DNA of 64,000 nucleotides, taken from contig NC_084923.1 in NCBI RefSeq assembly GCF_958298935.1, positions 32,766,501 to 32,830,500 on the forward strand, written 5' to 3'. The notes below the pieces were generated by a model, which did not search any database, was not told where the DNA came from, and saw nothing but the letters and a program-made list of their open reading frames with translations. Both the position numbers and the translations under genes were made by a program. The DNA is from Phragmites australis. Its lineage: Eukaryota; Streptophyta; Magnoliopsida; Poales; Poaceae. Shown here in pieces: positions 1 to 10,905 of the stretch; the stretch's first letter is position 1, and every line of letters begins with the position of its first letter.

Positions 1-440
1 AGGGGCGGAAAAGGCCTCAAGCCCAAGTAGACAAAAAAGACACAACAAACGAAGAAGACGAACCCCACAACGAACCAAGTCAACAGACGAAGACATTGCA
101 AGCAAGCCTGAGCAGAGCTCCGGCCGAAGAACAAGGAGCCTCAAACTCTTAGTTAGACACTATATTCTTGTAACCAGATACATCCTCAGAGGACCTCCCT
201 CAGGACAGTTATTGCATCCATACAGGAATAGGGTATTACGCCCCTGTGCGGCTCGAACCTATCTAAACTCCGGTGCATTCATTTCTATTTGCGATAGGTC
301 AATCATCCCCCACCACCGGCCGTCACATTTACGTTCACTTTCATTTATTTCTCCGACGAACTTATTCAGGATCATCCCCCGGTCGAATCTCTAAAAAGGG
401 GTCTTTCAGGATCCCTGCGATAGGAGTTAATCCTCCGATA
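1..440 (+). mobile_element. 3' part of a Gypsy-type LTR
   Basis: The stretch reads like the R/U5 end of a grass Gypsy LTR. It contains a 'ggtattacgcccctgtg' block, a 'ctttcaggatccctgcga' block, and ends in tcctccgata. The same blocks occur in reverse orientation in the solo LTR at 46028-47328, which also ends (on its own strand) in ccgata, so both are copies of one family. The 5' part lies outside the window, so neither the other LTR end nor a target duplication can be checked. No coding sequence is seen. Confidence 0.65.
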
Positions 441-614
441 ATCCCCTATCACTATTACAGCATCCCTTATTTTTTCATCTCCAGCAGCTACCCTATTTCA
501 TACCTTCTACTTCTCTTTTTTTCTCCCTGAACCTATTGTCAACCTCTGTGAACAGTACTGCCTTTGTGCACCGAATCTGCAAATTTGAAGGCTCTGCTGG
601 AGTTGGCCTTAGAG
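441..614. repeat. Truncated MITE-like repeat, copy 1
   Basis: This segment shares a series of short blocks with 4724-5186: an 'attacarcatc' block, a 'ctaccctattt' block, 'taccttctact', a 'cctctgtgaacagtac' block, and the terminal 'gctggagttggcctta'. The left end is missing where the LTR end abuts it. No protein is encoded. Confidence 0.5.
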
Positions 615-724
615 ACACACAAGGGTGCGGTCCAGGTGGGAGGTGCACCTTTAAGGCACGCTTGCCCCATGGAGACCGGTGGTGCAGGAGTTCCTCGGTC
701 CGCGCCACCACTGCGCTCCTCATG
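615..724. other. GC-rich gene-like sequence left of the hAT insertion
   Basis: This is unique-looking GC-rich sequence. Joined to 1301 onward without the hAT element and one TSD copy, it forms a stretch that is open across the join on both strands. On the plus strand this ends at a good splice donor, gg|gtaagt, near 1399. I do not recognise the product. It may be a broken host exon or a captured gene fragment. Confidence 0.35.
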
Positions 725-1300
725 GTCACGGCTAAAGATGGCTAACTAGGCTAGGCCTAACGGGCCAGCCCGCGGCACGGGAAAAATGGCCTGGCCCAGG
801 CACAACACGGCACGAGAGTAAATGGGCCGGGCCGGCACGGCACGGTTAGGCGGGCCGTGCCTGGGCCGGAGCCGCGGCACGTCGGGCCGGCACGGCACGG
901 CCCATTTAACTTTTTCTATTTTTCTAAGGTTTTATATAATTTGTTTATCCCTAATACATAAAGAGATGCTTAACAGGGTGGTAGAGTCATTGCTTCCCAT
1001 GTATGAGATCTTGAGTTCGATCCCTACATTCGGCGGTTTTTTTATATTTTTCTGGATTTTCACATGTTAACGGGCCGCAAGTCTAGAAAAATATTAATGG
1101 GCCTATCGTGCCACGGGCCGGCACGGCACGGCCTGATCTTAAACGGGCCATGCCTGGGCTGCAACCACAGCACGTGGGCCGGCACGGCATGGCCCGTTTA
1201 GCTAACGGGCTGTAACGGATCGTGCCCAAAACGGGCCGTGCCTGACTGGGCCCGTGCCATGCCGGGACGGGCCGCCCATTTGGACATCTTTAGTCACGGC
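725..1300. mobile_element. Non-autonomous hAT-type element with 8-bp TSD
   Basis: The element runs from 733 to 1292 (560 bp) between perfect 8-bp direct repeats gtcacggc (725-732 and 1293-1300). The ends are inverted: taaagatg on the left and catcttta on the right. Both flanks inside the ends are packed with the GC-rich word gggccgtgc/ccggcacggc in both orientations, a subterminal pattern I associate with grass hAT elements. The core (about 905-1080) is AT-rich and codes for no transposase, so mobilisation would need a transposase in trans. The 8-bp TSD is what the hAT superfamily makes. Confidence 0.85.
971..1034 (+). other. tRNA-like (SINE-type) segment inside the hAT element
   Basis: The segment contains an A-box-like ggtggtagagtcattg, then about 35 bases later a B-box-like gagttcgatcccta, with a middle resembling an anticodon arm (cttcccatg). 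The order and spacing match a tRNA gene or a tRNA-derived SINE head. The stems pair poorly and the acceptor arm is not evident, so it is not a working tRNA gene. Confidence 0.4.
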
Positions 1301-2340
1301 GGTGTCCTCAAGGTACCTTAGCTTGGGGTTGGACAACCTGGTGACCTCCGTGACCACGGTGCCGTCCACGGACTATATCACCTCCACGTTGTCGCAGGGG
1401 TAAGTGAACCAAATTAGAATTTGTACAGTTGCGAGCTGCCACTCGTTTCATAATAGGAGAAAAATATATGGACGAAGTAGACACTAAGGATGTCCTTGCC
1501 AGCCGCATGGAAGCGACAAGTGAGGGCGATGAGTGTGAGGATCCGAGGCTCCTTACACTGCAGCTCCCCCGAGATCATGAACTTGTCGAACGTCGCCGCC
1601 TCGGCCAACGAGAGAGCTACACAAATGCCACAAACTCCCCGGCCGAGGTGGCCTTCACCGCTGCTACACGACCACACCCAAGGGCTGGTGGCCTCCACTG
1701 CCACTATTGCAGGCTCCATGGTTGATGCGGCTTCCACTGCTACAGAGGAATCCCTAGCCGCCATGGCTTTGGACCGCATGACCCCATGTAATCCTTGAAC
1801 GACATGTCCTCCATCACTGACGTGGACTCCCCAGCCGTCGCCGCGTTGCACCTCGTGGCACCCCAAAGGGCAGCGTCCTCCACGGCTCCACCGCCGCTGC
1901 CGCGGACTCCACGCCTCACAGCATCCTCAAGCGGTCCCATCCCATGGTTGTGGCAGGGGACTCTAGGAATGTCTGGCTCAGGAATAGGAGCGTATGCGAT
2001 GGAGAGGAGGTGGGACCCAGGGCCTGTTTCTGTGCCCGTCGCTATAGCTCCCTGAGATGATTAACCCGTCGAATATTGCCATTGCGGCCAACGAGGGGAG
2101 CTCCACCGCTACCATGGACTCGAAGGCTAATGCGGCCTCCACCGCCACCGCGAATCCCACGATCACCGTTTTGATCGTGTCGAATGAACAGCGGCCTCTG
2201 CTGCCGCTGCAGACTCCACGACCACTGCTATGTTCTCAAGCAGCTCCATCCCATCCCTGTGGCGGCATGCAGGAGGGAGCTCTTGGGGTATGCGCCCTAG
2301 GAATGAGAGTGGATGCGGCAGAGGAGGTGAGGATGTTTGC
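1301..2340. other. GC-rich duplicated gene-fragment-like region
   Basis: Right of the hAT element the sequence is GC-rich and contains two related segments about 480 bp apart (near 1565-1640 and 2045-2110). Both carry variants of a block reading 'gagatnatnaacnngtcgaa...gcggccaacgag'. Translations on the plus strand resemble each other (a short Asn-Leu/Pro-Ser-Asn motif, then Ala/Thr-rich sequence), but no frame stays open across both copies and no domain is recognisable. It looks like a tandemly duplicated, decayed coding fragment, possibly carried by a transposon. Confidence 0.3.
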
Positions 2341-2913
2341 AATTTTTAATTTTTAGAGAGATTTTGTGAGAGTGATTATTTAAAATGAATCAAGTATTGA
2401 TAGTTGAAAAAGTTAATATCTTTTGATTCACTTCTTCGTAGAATTACTTTTTCTATATAGTTTACTAAAAATCACTTTCAGTTACTGAAATAATTTTCAT
2501 AGAAAATCATTCCCTTAAAGAATTTGGATAAAAATATCTCTACTAAACCGACCCTAAGCGCCATGACAAAAACACCCGTCCACGTCCATGTCGCTGCCCC
2601 ACGAGTCCGTATCTTTTGCCCACCCAAGCGGTCGATCCGCTTTGTTAGGAGCTGTGTGATTGCAATCCGACGACCCCAGAGGGGTGCGTACGCTTTGAAA
2701 TTAGACATTACCATTTTTAATACCCTCACATTGATTTGGATAGCTTTCTTTTGGTTCAATCTGTCATAGTCATGAGTAATGACCAGCCAACAGTTAGACG
2801 TCATTTTTCATGTTTGCATATGTTTGTACTTAAACTTTGATAGACAGCTCAGCTAACAAATATCACCTGATCACAATTCTCAATTGCTATATGACCCTAG
2901 GAAATACTGGCAG
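2341..2913. other. AT-rich stretch upstream of the P450 exon
   Basis: No gene is seen. The part nearest the P450 exon may be the 3' remnant of its intron, because it ends in a polypyrimidine-poor but usable acceptor, ctggcag, at 2907-2913. The segment 2380-2540, with repeated 'aaaatcatt/aatcacttt' words, resembles a MITE remnant. Confidence 0.3.
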
Positions 2914-3524
2914 CGGGGAGCGAGACCTCATCAACAACCCTAGAATGGGCCATGTCAGAGCTGACAAGGAATCCACGAGTCCTACTGAAGGCTCAAGCAG
3001 AAGTGCGAGAGGCTTTCAAGGGGAAAGACAAGCCAACGGAAGATGACCTCCAAAAGCTAAGCTACTTACCCCTGGTGGTCAAGGAGGCGATGCGCCTACA
3101 CATACCAGTTCCATTCTTACTCCCACGAGTCTGCCGAGAGACATGCCGTGTCATGGGCTACGACATACCCAAGGGAACAAAGGTGCTTGTAAATGCATGG
3201 GCGATAGCAAGGGATGGTAAGTACTGGGAGGAGCCTGAGGCGTTTAAGCCAGAGAGGTTCGAGAGAAATAATGTTGGTTTCAACGGCGTCGACTTTGAGT
3301 ATATCCCGTTTGGTGCGGGCAGGCGGATGTGCCCCGGCATGGCGCTTGGGCTGACCAACATGGAGTTGGCGCTTGCAAGCCTTCTTTACCACTTTGACTG
3401 GGAACTTCCTGACGGAAAGAAAAAAGGGGAAGAACTTGACATGAGTGAGGCGTGTGGTCTCACCGCAAAGAGGAAGTCCAAGCTCGTGCTACACGCTACG
3501 ACACGTATTCCCTGTACATATTGA
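2914..3524 (+). pseudogene. Cytochrome P450 (CYP71-clan) second exon, orphaned
   Basis: The open frame encodes about 203 residues matching the C-terminal exon of an A-type plant P450. In order it shows the I-helix end (AGSET...TTLEWAMSEL), the K-helix ExxR (KEAMRLH), the PERF motif (FKPERFE), and the heme loop FGAGRRMCPG with its cysteine ligand, then a stop at 3522-3524. These enzymes are ER-anchored mono-oxygenases of specialised metabolism. The start at 2914 follows an acceptor (ggcag) at the phase-1 intron position usual in CYP71 genes. The first exon (membrane anchor and N-terminal half, about 900 bp) is not found upstream, where repeats lie. The exon itself has no stop or frameshift, so the loss is recent or the gene was moved in part. 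The subfamily cannot be told by eye. Confidence 0.85.
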
Positions 3525-4160
3525 CCTAGCTATGTTCTTCTCTCTTCTTTTCTTTTTTCCGGATCGATTCCGCAAGACAATGGCATTTAAGTTGTAGTAA
3601 ATAAACTATTGTACCCGCCCGTATAGTTTGCAATATACTCCAATTAAAGTCTATTTTCTAACACTGCAGCGACATTAAGGGTCACTGTACACAGTGCACA
3701 GGCGAAATGTAATGTTCATGATGTGTCTCTTCTTTGCGTCCAGAATTGTCGCGTTTGCATGGTATCAATATCCTATCCGTCAGCCAACCCAATCACGATC
3801 AGTTTTATCGCATTTGTCCACGCGAGATCGACCGCTGAGCTCGACTCTATCTTATCGCCGTTTTCCTCACTAGTTAGGGATACACGTGTGCATATTTAAC
3901 GAGGATCAATCGATATGCTTAAAATATGTATGCACATGCATGTGTTGAACGTATGTGGTGTGAATAAATTATATGCCTCTTGATATGTATAAAAAAAATC
4001 TCGATCCAGTTTTGCAGGAAAAAATATCGCGGCGCTGGTGTGGACTGTAGAGGTGGAGGATGGCGGCATGGGCGCCGAAATCTGTTGCAGACAACGACCT
4101 GACCTCGAGACACGGACTGGTGCTGTTAACGAAATCGTGACGTACAAAGAAGATGGGAGA
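3525..4160. other. P450 3' flank, no further gene seen
   Basis: A possible polyadenylation signal, aataaa, lies at about 3599-3604, some 75 bp after the P450 stop. The rest is ordinary intergenic sequence without a recognisable feature. Confidence 0.3.
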
Positions 4161-4620
4161 TCTTATTTTTTTAAGTCGCTTGGCCCCAAGCGACCTATTA
4201 TATATTAAGAACCTTTACAGTATACTATGATACTAGATGATGGAGAGTATCATTGTTGTGATGTAACCATCCATTTTAGTAAGTATTATTGTAATTATCT
4301 TGATACCCTTAGGGGTAATTACGTCATTGACTGACCGGATTTCGGACTTTCGCCACCCATCATCGACCGACCGACGGAGGGTGGAAACCCTAATAAATGA
4401 AATGAACAAAATAAGTGAAAGCTTATCCGAAGAATAAACTAATATTTTGATCTTCCCTAATTAAACATATAATTTACAAGTTTATCATAGTTTTTTTTTC
4501 CAATCCTACCCTTATGATACCCATGATACTGATGGACGATAGAGTATCATTAGGCTAATCTAAGCCACCGGATGAAAAAAATGGACGGTATGCACTCATT
4601 TAGGTGTACCGTAAAAGTCC
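4160..4620. repeat. Possible MITE with gatactnt/agtatcat inverted words
   Basis: Several inverted short words (agtatcat, gatactc and variants) lie at both edges, near 4220-4260 and 4515-4555, around an AT-rich core with no coding capacity. This fits a small non-autonomous DNA element, but exact ends and a target duplication could not be fixed. Confidence 0.25.
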
Positions 4621-4723
4621 TCTATATATTTGGATATTCATTTGGTGCAAGGCAATATCATTTAAACTACTTAGTAACCATGCACATATGATAGTGTAAA
4701 GTACGACCATTTTAATTATTACT

Positions 4724-5186
4724 TAGATCATCTCTAACAACTATTTTAAATTTTTATGTTAAAAATACTATTACAACATCTCGTATTATTATTATAGCCT
4801 TCTTATTTTTTCAGCTACCCTATTTTCTACCTTCTACTCCTCTTTTTCTCTCTCCGATCCTGTTGTCAGCCTCTGCGAATAGTACTACTACAGTACCCGA
4901 TGGTGTTTTCCTCTCCACATCTGTAAACAGTACCGCTACAGTGCGCTACAGTGTCACGGTACTACAGTACCGACGGTGGTTTCCTGCTCTGGACAGCCTC
5001 TGTAAAAACAGTACCGCTACAGTACGCGGGTGCTACAGGACCTCCGCAAATCTGCAGCTCCATATTCTTTCCGTAACACTGTAGCACGAGGTAGGCGAAG
5101 ATAATTTTCAGTGCTACAGTACAGCAAAAAAGTACTGTACCAATAGATTCTACAAATTTAGAACCATAGCTGGAGTTGGCCTTAAG
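4724..5186. repeat. MITE-like repeat, copy 2
   Basis: The left end, tagatcatctctaacaact, and the inverted right end (reverse complement of agctggagttggccttaag) form imperfect terminal inverted repeats of the type common in grass MITEs. The interior contains 'cagtaccgctacagt' words repeated several times. Copy 1 at 441-614 shares the same block order. Non-coding. Confidence 0.5.
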
Positions 5187-5490
5187 TCTTGTTCGTTTTC
5201 TGTTTCTGATTCTGCTTCTACTACTGGCAGAAGTCAGACGTCAGAAGTTAAAATAAACAGGTTTTTAGAGAAGTGGTTTCTGAGGAGTCAGAAGTCTGTT
5301 TCTGAGAAAAATAAACTAAAGCTGAGAAGCTCGTCGAGATATATTTTTTTAGAAGCTATATACTGAAAAGCTAAAAATTTATTGTAAAAATCAACAGTCT
5401 ATTTCCAAAAGAAATTTTTCAGACAAACCAAAAACACAACTTTTTAAAAAAACCTAAAAACAAAAACTCAAACAAACATATCCTTAGTAA
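5187..5490. repeat. Possible hAT-like MITE adjoining copy 2
   Basis: The left edge, tcttgttcgttttctg, and the reverse complement of the right edge, caaacatatccttag, are similar. Flanks read ccttaa and ccttag, a possible degraded target duplication. The interior is AT-rich with 'cagaagtc' words. No protein is encoded. It abuts the preceding MITE directly. Confidence 0.35.
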
Positions 5491-6060
5491 TCATACACAT
5501 GTCATACACGTGGCTACAGATCCTACGTTTGAGTAAAAGTTTACGGTCCATATTACAGTTATAATTTACTATCAAAATGATCCAACAAGTCCTCTGCATT
5601 TAAAGCATAGTGTTGTAGATATTAATGTTCATAAACCAAAATTCACGTGTTATGTTGGAGACATCAATTAAGAGCTTGTTTCTATTTAATTTGGGATTAA
5701 AAAATAGTTTTTAAATTGTAGATTTTAAAAAACTAGGTTGCAAAAATGCTGAGAATTATTTAACATCTTGAATTTTAAGATAGTTTGGATGTTTACTTTG
5801 GTTACGTAATATCTATAATACTAGTTTTTTTAAGTACATATTTACGAGTTTTGGTTGTTTGGGTGTTTGCTTTGTTTACAAATTTTCTCATCCAAAGAGA
5901 AAAAAGTCAAGAACTAATAATTATTTTAGCTTTTGAAAGGAAATGCAATTTTTGCTGCGTGGAAAAATTCCCATTAAAGAGATATAATACAATCTCATAC
6001 CCTCTAAAGAATCTAATTACATTAGACAATTCGATTGAAAAGGGTGCTGCTTCTCTACTT
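5491..6060. other. AT-rich intergenic sequence
   Basis: No gene, repeat boundary or regulatory motif could be recognised. The short open frame at 5785-6096 is low-complexity AT-rich sequence without a family signature. Confidence 0.3.
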
Positions 6061-6537
6061 CTACTCCTCCAGGGTCTCCACGATGAGTTCCCGTAACGCG
6101 CGGGTGCAGCTCCTCGACGTTGCGGTGCGCGACGAACGGGTGCGCGAGCAGCTGCGCCGCCTCGGATCCTTCTTCAGGCAGGCAGCCACGAACTCACGCA
6201 GCTCCGCCGATGCCGCCGCGCTCTCCGGCACCAACGGCGGCTCCCCGTCGCAGATCGCCTGTCGCAGCCTCGTGTACGACTGTGTCTCCCCTGCAGGCAA
6301 GACGAGGTTGCGCCCCAGGAACAGCTCTAGGACGGTGACGCCGGAGGCCCAGACGTCAGCAGCCATGGCGCCGCACGGGCTCAAGAAAGGGAGAGAGCCT
6401 ACGGCGACGGAGACCGGGACGTGCTCGCCAAAGCTGCCGTAGAGGATCCTGGACACGCTGCAATCGTCGATCTTGACGTCCCCATGGGAGTTGGCAAGGT
6501 CGTTGTTGGGCCTCACGGAGAGGACACCGGGCGCTTT
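6061..6537 (-). pseudogene. MAP-kinase-kinase-like C-lobe pseudogene
   Basis: The minus frame carries remains of a protein kinase C-lobe. A degraded catalytic-loop tail (RPNNDLANS) is followed by GDVKIDDCSVSR, where the DFG triplet expected at the metal site reads DCS. Next come ADVWASGVTVLELFLGR (subdomain IX with its Asp) and KKDPRRR (subdomain XI). The order and wording are closest to the plant MKK10/MKK7-9 type of MAPKK. The activation segment lacks a clear APE motif. After KKDPRR the frame slips: the neighbouring frame carries LLAHPFVAHRNVEEL, the expected C-terminal helix, and the original frame resumes with ALRELIVETL. The whole N-lobe and HRD are absent. It is a truncated, dead copy with no host partner visible nearby. 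Confidence 0.75.
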
Positions 6538-7094
6538 CTACTCTTTTGTTTTAACTTCTATTTAAAAAAAATACTTTTCAAAATCACAAACTAAAACAAT
6601 CAAACCCTACGTTGATAAATCAAAATACTCTACAAATACTCAAGAATCAATTAAGTTTCTTTATCTTCCACACTTCATCAGTTCCACCTCTTTGCTTTAG
6701 GCACCAAAGAGCCGTCGTGTTGCCACCTTGTTTAGTAGGTGCAGCTTTTTTCACATCTCTAAGAACCATGTTTCTTAGAGAGAGAAATCTGGTAATTTAT
6801 TGGCTGGAAGAGCTAAAGTCATTGCTGCATAACTAAATAACATAGTCTTACGAACTGGGTAGAACATATTTAACTGTTCAAATTTTGGAAAAAAAATCTA
6901 AGACTGTTTGTTATCATTAAAAAACAAGTGTTTGACTTTATCTGCCGTGATTACATCACCTAGACCATACCTTGCAACCACTAAATCATATGCTAGACCA
7001 TAATCATGCTCAAGTTCTCACACCCAATCTCAGATACATGAGAAAAAAGGGAGCTCAATACAGGTTTATTGACAACATCATTCATGTCAAGATG
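6538..7094. other. Intergenic sequence left of the CACTA element
   Basis: AT-rich, with no recognisable gene. The small open frame at 6612-6836 shows no family motif. Confidence 0.3.
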
Positions 7095-7109
7095 AGATAA
7101 CAGGAAGCC

Positions 7110-7345
7110 CCGCCATTGCAGATATTCTCATCAGTGTCGATTCAAAATCGTCATCAGTGGTAGATTTTGAACCAATACTGATTACTCGACACTGATAATA
7201 AAAAACTATCAGTGCTGAGTATAGAACCGGCACTGGAAATCATTATCAATGTCGTTTGGTAAAAAACAAACAAGCACTGATAGATATTTCCCGCCATTTT
7301 CAAAATATGGCGGTTGCCATCAATACCGTGGCATTATCAAATTTT
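7110..7345. repeat. CACTA left subterminal repeat array
   Basis: At least six degenerate copies of a 13-16-bp word related to atcagtgccggtt occur in both orientations (for example ctcatcagtgtcgattc, actatcagtgctgag, aaccggcactgg, aagcactgatag). In En/Spm elements such repeats bind the TNPA-type protein. Here this is by analogy. Confidence 0.7.
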
Positions 7346-7364
7346 GACCGTTGCCGGCAATAGT

Positions 7365-10300
7365 ATACGTGTCACATCCCAATTTCGTAAACCTGTCATT
7401 AAGCGTAACTATACATGCATCATAAGCATCATATTTAATTGTTGAGCATTGTGGATTGTTTGTTATTTCATACGGTTCTTGTTAATTGCTTTGCTTTTTG
7501 AAAATGACCGAGATAGAATTTTCGTTAGGTGAGTCTCGCTTGGAAGTTATAATCGTTGCACATATTTTTATAATAATTTAACAGCAGTTTTAGCTTGTCT
7601 CTCTAGCTTGTGGGACCCACCTTGGGCTGACCCCACCTTTCCTCTCCTTCCCCACCAGCAACCCCACCTCCCTCTCTCACCCTCACTCACTCTCCCCCCC
7701 ACTCCAACCGGCCAACATAGCAGCAGGGCTGCTGCTCCTTCTTCCTCTCTCAAACTTCTCCTTTCTTCACTAAAAATCTCCCTCAAGGTCAAGGAATCAA
7801 GGTGTGCATGTTATCTCATTGTTTTTCCCATCTCCTAAGCTTCCTATCAACCCAAGAAATTCTCACATGCATGAAGGTTAGGAGGAGTTCAATCAATTTT
7901 CGTCACCTCTGTTTTCTGCAATTTCAGCAGCTAGTTCATCTCTCCTCTGAGCTTCTTCCTTCGATTTCTTCTTCACTGATGATCACCAACTTGGGAAAGT
8001 GACTTGGGGTAAGTCTACTAGGTTTTTCCTAGTGAGAATGCATGAATTAGTTGGTATTTGGACAGGTTTTGGAGCTGTGTATGCGTGGTTACGAAGTACC
8101 TCTTGTTCTTGATGAAATGGAGATGGATGAGATATTTGGATGAACAAGAGCTAGTGATTCATGTTGCTAGAGTGAGTGTATTAGGTCTAGAACTAGTGTA
8201 TGGGTACCATTGCATGTTTATGTGGTAAGGATTTTAACATGCAAATCAAATCCACCGAAAGTTTTGCTTTGCAAAGTGCTCTCTAGAGAGCCCGAAGTAT
8301 CCAAACTAACCCAGATAGTCCGGGTGGAACAACAAGCATCCCGTTGATTTATATTAAAAAATTGTTACGATTTAGAGTGTGTTTTGAGTTTAGAGCTCTT
8401 GTACTAGTCCTTATGCATGTTTGGGTGGAAGGGATTTAATATGCACTTTTGAATCAATCACAAGAATCACCGTGAGTTTTGGGGTCGCCAGATCTGGAGT
8501 GTCCAGATCCACCCGGAGACTCAGGTAATTTGGGTTAGAACTTTCTGAGAGTCCCCCGTGGAGTATAACCCGGACAATCCGGCTGACCCGGAGTATCCGG
8601 CCCATCCGGGATAGTCCGACCAATTGAGTTAGAAAAATATCGAGAACCCAGGTTGACCCGGAAGGTCCGGCCCCACCCGGAGGGTCCGAACCCGGATACT
8701 CTGGCCTGACCCGGACTATCCGGGCAGCAGTTTGCAAATCTTCTTTGTTCCTTTGTATGTCTTGTGCCTTTAGCTTGTGTTTATGATGCATCTTGTACTG
8801 TTATACATCATATAATACATATCATCTCATCTCTTTCATACTCATCATTTCACATATTCTTATTTAGTGAATGAAGGACTAGAGGGTGACGAGGCCGCGA
8901 TCGAGGGCGATCCAGAGGTTGTTTCTGTTGTTGGTGAAGCTAATCAACAAGGTAAGCATCTAAGCATACTACACCTATTACTTTGGATCCCGTATGATAT
9001 AATTTGATAAGGTATGCTTTATGGATGTTCGCATTGTTATGAGTCAAGTGTCGGGTTGAAACGGGTAGATCTTAATTGTTGCACTATCGTCCCTTGACGT
9101 TGTTTATCCCTTAGTCCATTGTAACTTGGGTTGTTCATGTCACTTTATGGTCTAACTTAAAAATGAACGTGTCATGCTTAGCAAGGCTTAGGTCCTCAGT
9201 AGAAGTCGAGTAATGGTTCGGCCATCGTTCGCGAGCTTAGGGCTTACTATTCTACACAATGATATGGAAGATGGTGGATGGTGTGAGATGGTGAGAATGA
9301 GCCGAGATTTGAGCGGGCAATAGGGATGGCTCGAGAAGGGAGTCTCGGATGCTACAGGCCTGCTTGAGTCGATTAAGCACCGTCCGTTGTTGCAGTTGGC
9401 TTTAGCACATTACCGTACTTACTACATGTCCAATTAATGGTAAGACGAGTCGAATAGCTTATGTAGCTGTGACCTTTTCGCGTGGTAGTCTCAGGTGTTA
9501 TCAAAATAATAGGCTTGGGAGGGGTATCTAGTTTGCTCTAGGAGTACTTCTATATGACCCCGCATGCTAAGGCGCATGTTCAAACAGTCAGGGTTTATTT
9601 GGGAAAAGTTGACATGAGTACCCCCTTGTGTGGATCTGTGTGCTCATGCAAGTCGTATGGTCCTCAAGTTGTGTGGGTAATAGAGTACCCCCTGTAGGGT
9701 GTAAAATAATTCGAATTGCCGCACTCTCAGTTGTGAGCACGCTCCTGTCCATGTGCATCAATCGTAGAGTTCCGGTTGTGGTTGTGATGGTATGTTGGGA
9801 AATGTATGGTGATGTTGTTGAAGTTTTGATACAGTTCAAGTTATAATTATGATATGATAATGCTTTCAGGATAGAAGGTTGTTTATGGTTAGGTGTAGAT
9901 GCTTACACTTGAGTTGAAATTGTTGCATATGCTTAAGAACTTACTTAACCTAGAGGGCGAGTTATTGCTAATTATCCAAATTTCATTCTCCTTGGAGTCA
10001 GGCTATTTATAAGTGCCTACTATAGATTAAGCCTTGCGAGTACCTTCGTACTCGCATGCTTTGTTTGCTTTTCAGGTGAGGAAGCATTAGTTTTTGGCTA
10101 CTTTAGGCCCACCGATGATGGTGACGGGCAGGAGTAGTGCCTACTACTCATGTGTGGATATTTTGGGGTGGCTTCTTATGGTAAACGACGCTACCCACCT
10201 TTTATAGTTATGTACTTTCCGCTGCATAGATACTCTATCGGTGTTTGGATCATATATTTTATTGTAAAGTTAAATTTTCTTAAAGACTTGCAACTTATTT

Positions 10301-10490
10301 TTAATTACTCGCTCTTTATTATATCTTGTGATGATGTGCCTGTTGTAAAGGCGTGTGTTCCGATCCTGGAAGAGAAACACATGTTGGGACTACCGGGGTG
10401 ATATTCCGGTTAGTCATGAGAGTCATGATTACACAAATGATCGACTTAATGATTAATTGGAATATTATCTGGATAGTTCCCCACAATACG
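7365..10490 (+). mobile_element. Solo LTR of a Tekay-like Gypsy element, TSD atacg
   Basis: The LTR runs from tgtcacatccc at 7370 to gttccccaca at 10485 (3,116 bp), with the 5-bp duplication atacg on both sides (7365-7369 and 10486-10490). The TG...CA ends, the great length, and the late 'ttcaggtgaggaagc' and 'ggggtgatattccggttagtcat' blocks are characteristic of chromovirus Tekay/Del-type LTRs in grasses. There is no primer-binding site or internal region, so it is a solo LTR left by intra-element recombination. It lies in the CACTA 3' region, between the subterminal array and the ORF2 gene. An array of imperfect ccgga...tccgg palindromes sits at 8290-8730. Confidence 0.88.
8290..8730. repeat. 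Array of short ccgga-n-tccgg palindromes in the LTR
   Basis: Around ten imperfect copies of a 14-18-bp word such as acccggactatccggg occur at irregular spacing, for example at 8314-8330, 8565-8620 and 8650-8730. They lie within the solo LTR. Their function is unknown. They are dense in CCGG and CHG sites. Confidence 0.6.
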
Positions 10491-10905
10491 ATATATTTAT
10501 GGACACACAAATATAAATTTAATTTACAAGATGTCAAGTTTTATCGCAGCATATATACACAAGCACATATAAATTTCATTTCTAAAACATCAAGTCTCAT
10601 CACAGTATATATACACCGTATACATGAGAGGTTTCATTACAACAATGAAACAGAGTTTAAGGTTTCTTGCTAATCAAATGTTCTAAACTCTGCATTTTCT
10701 TGTTGGATGAAGGTAACGAGAGAGAGGAGCCAAATTCATGGAACTCGCCGGTTGGACTGATGACTTGTTCATTGATGAAGCCGACAAGTTGTTTTTGAAG
10801 TGCGTTGATTTCAATAGCCATGAGTCAATCTCTGGACAGCACGAGGAGCTGCAATTTCAAGAATTGAAGAAATCAATCCTTCTGAACACGTGTTGGACCT
10901 GAAAA
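10491..10905. other. CACTA 3' non-coding sequence below the ORF2 gene
   Basis: AT-rich sequence between the solo LTR and the protease exon. It contains a degenerate direct repeat (cacaaatataaatttaattt near 10505 and cacatataaatttcatttct near 10563, followed by related catcaagt/gtcaagt words). No coding domain. Confidence 0.4.

Noticed and set aside
971..1034. Functional tRNA gene
   Set aside because: Only A- and B-box-like words remain. The stems do not pair well and no acceptor arm is seen.
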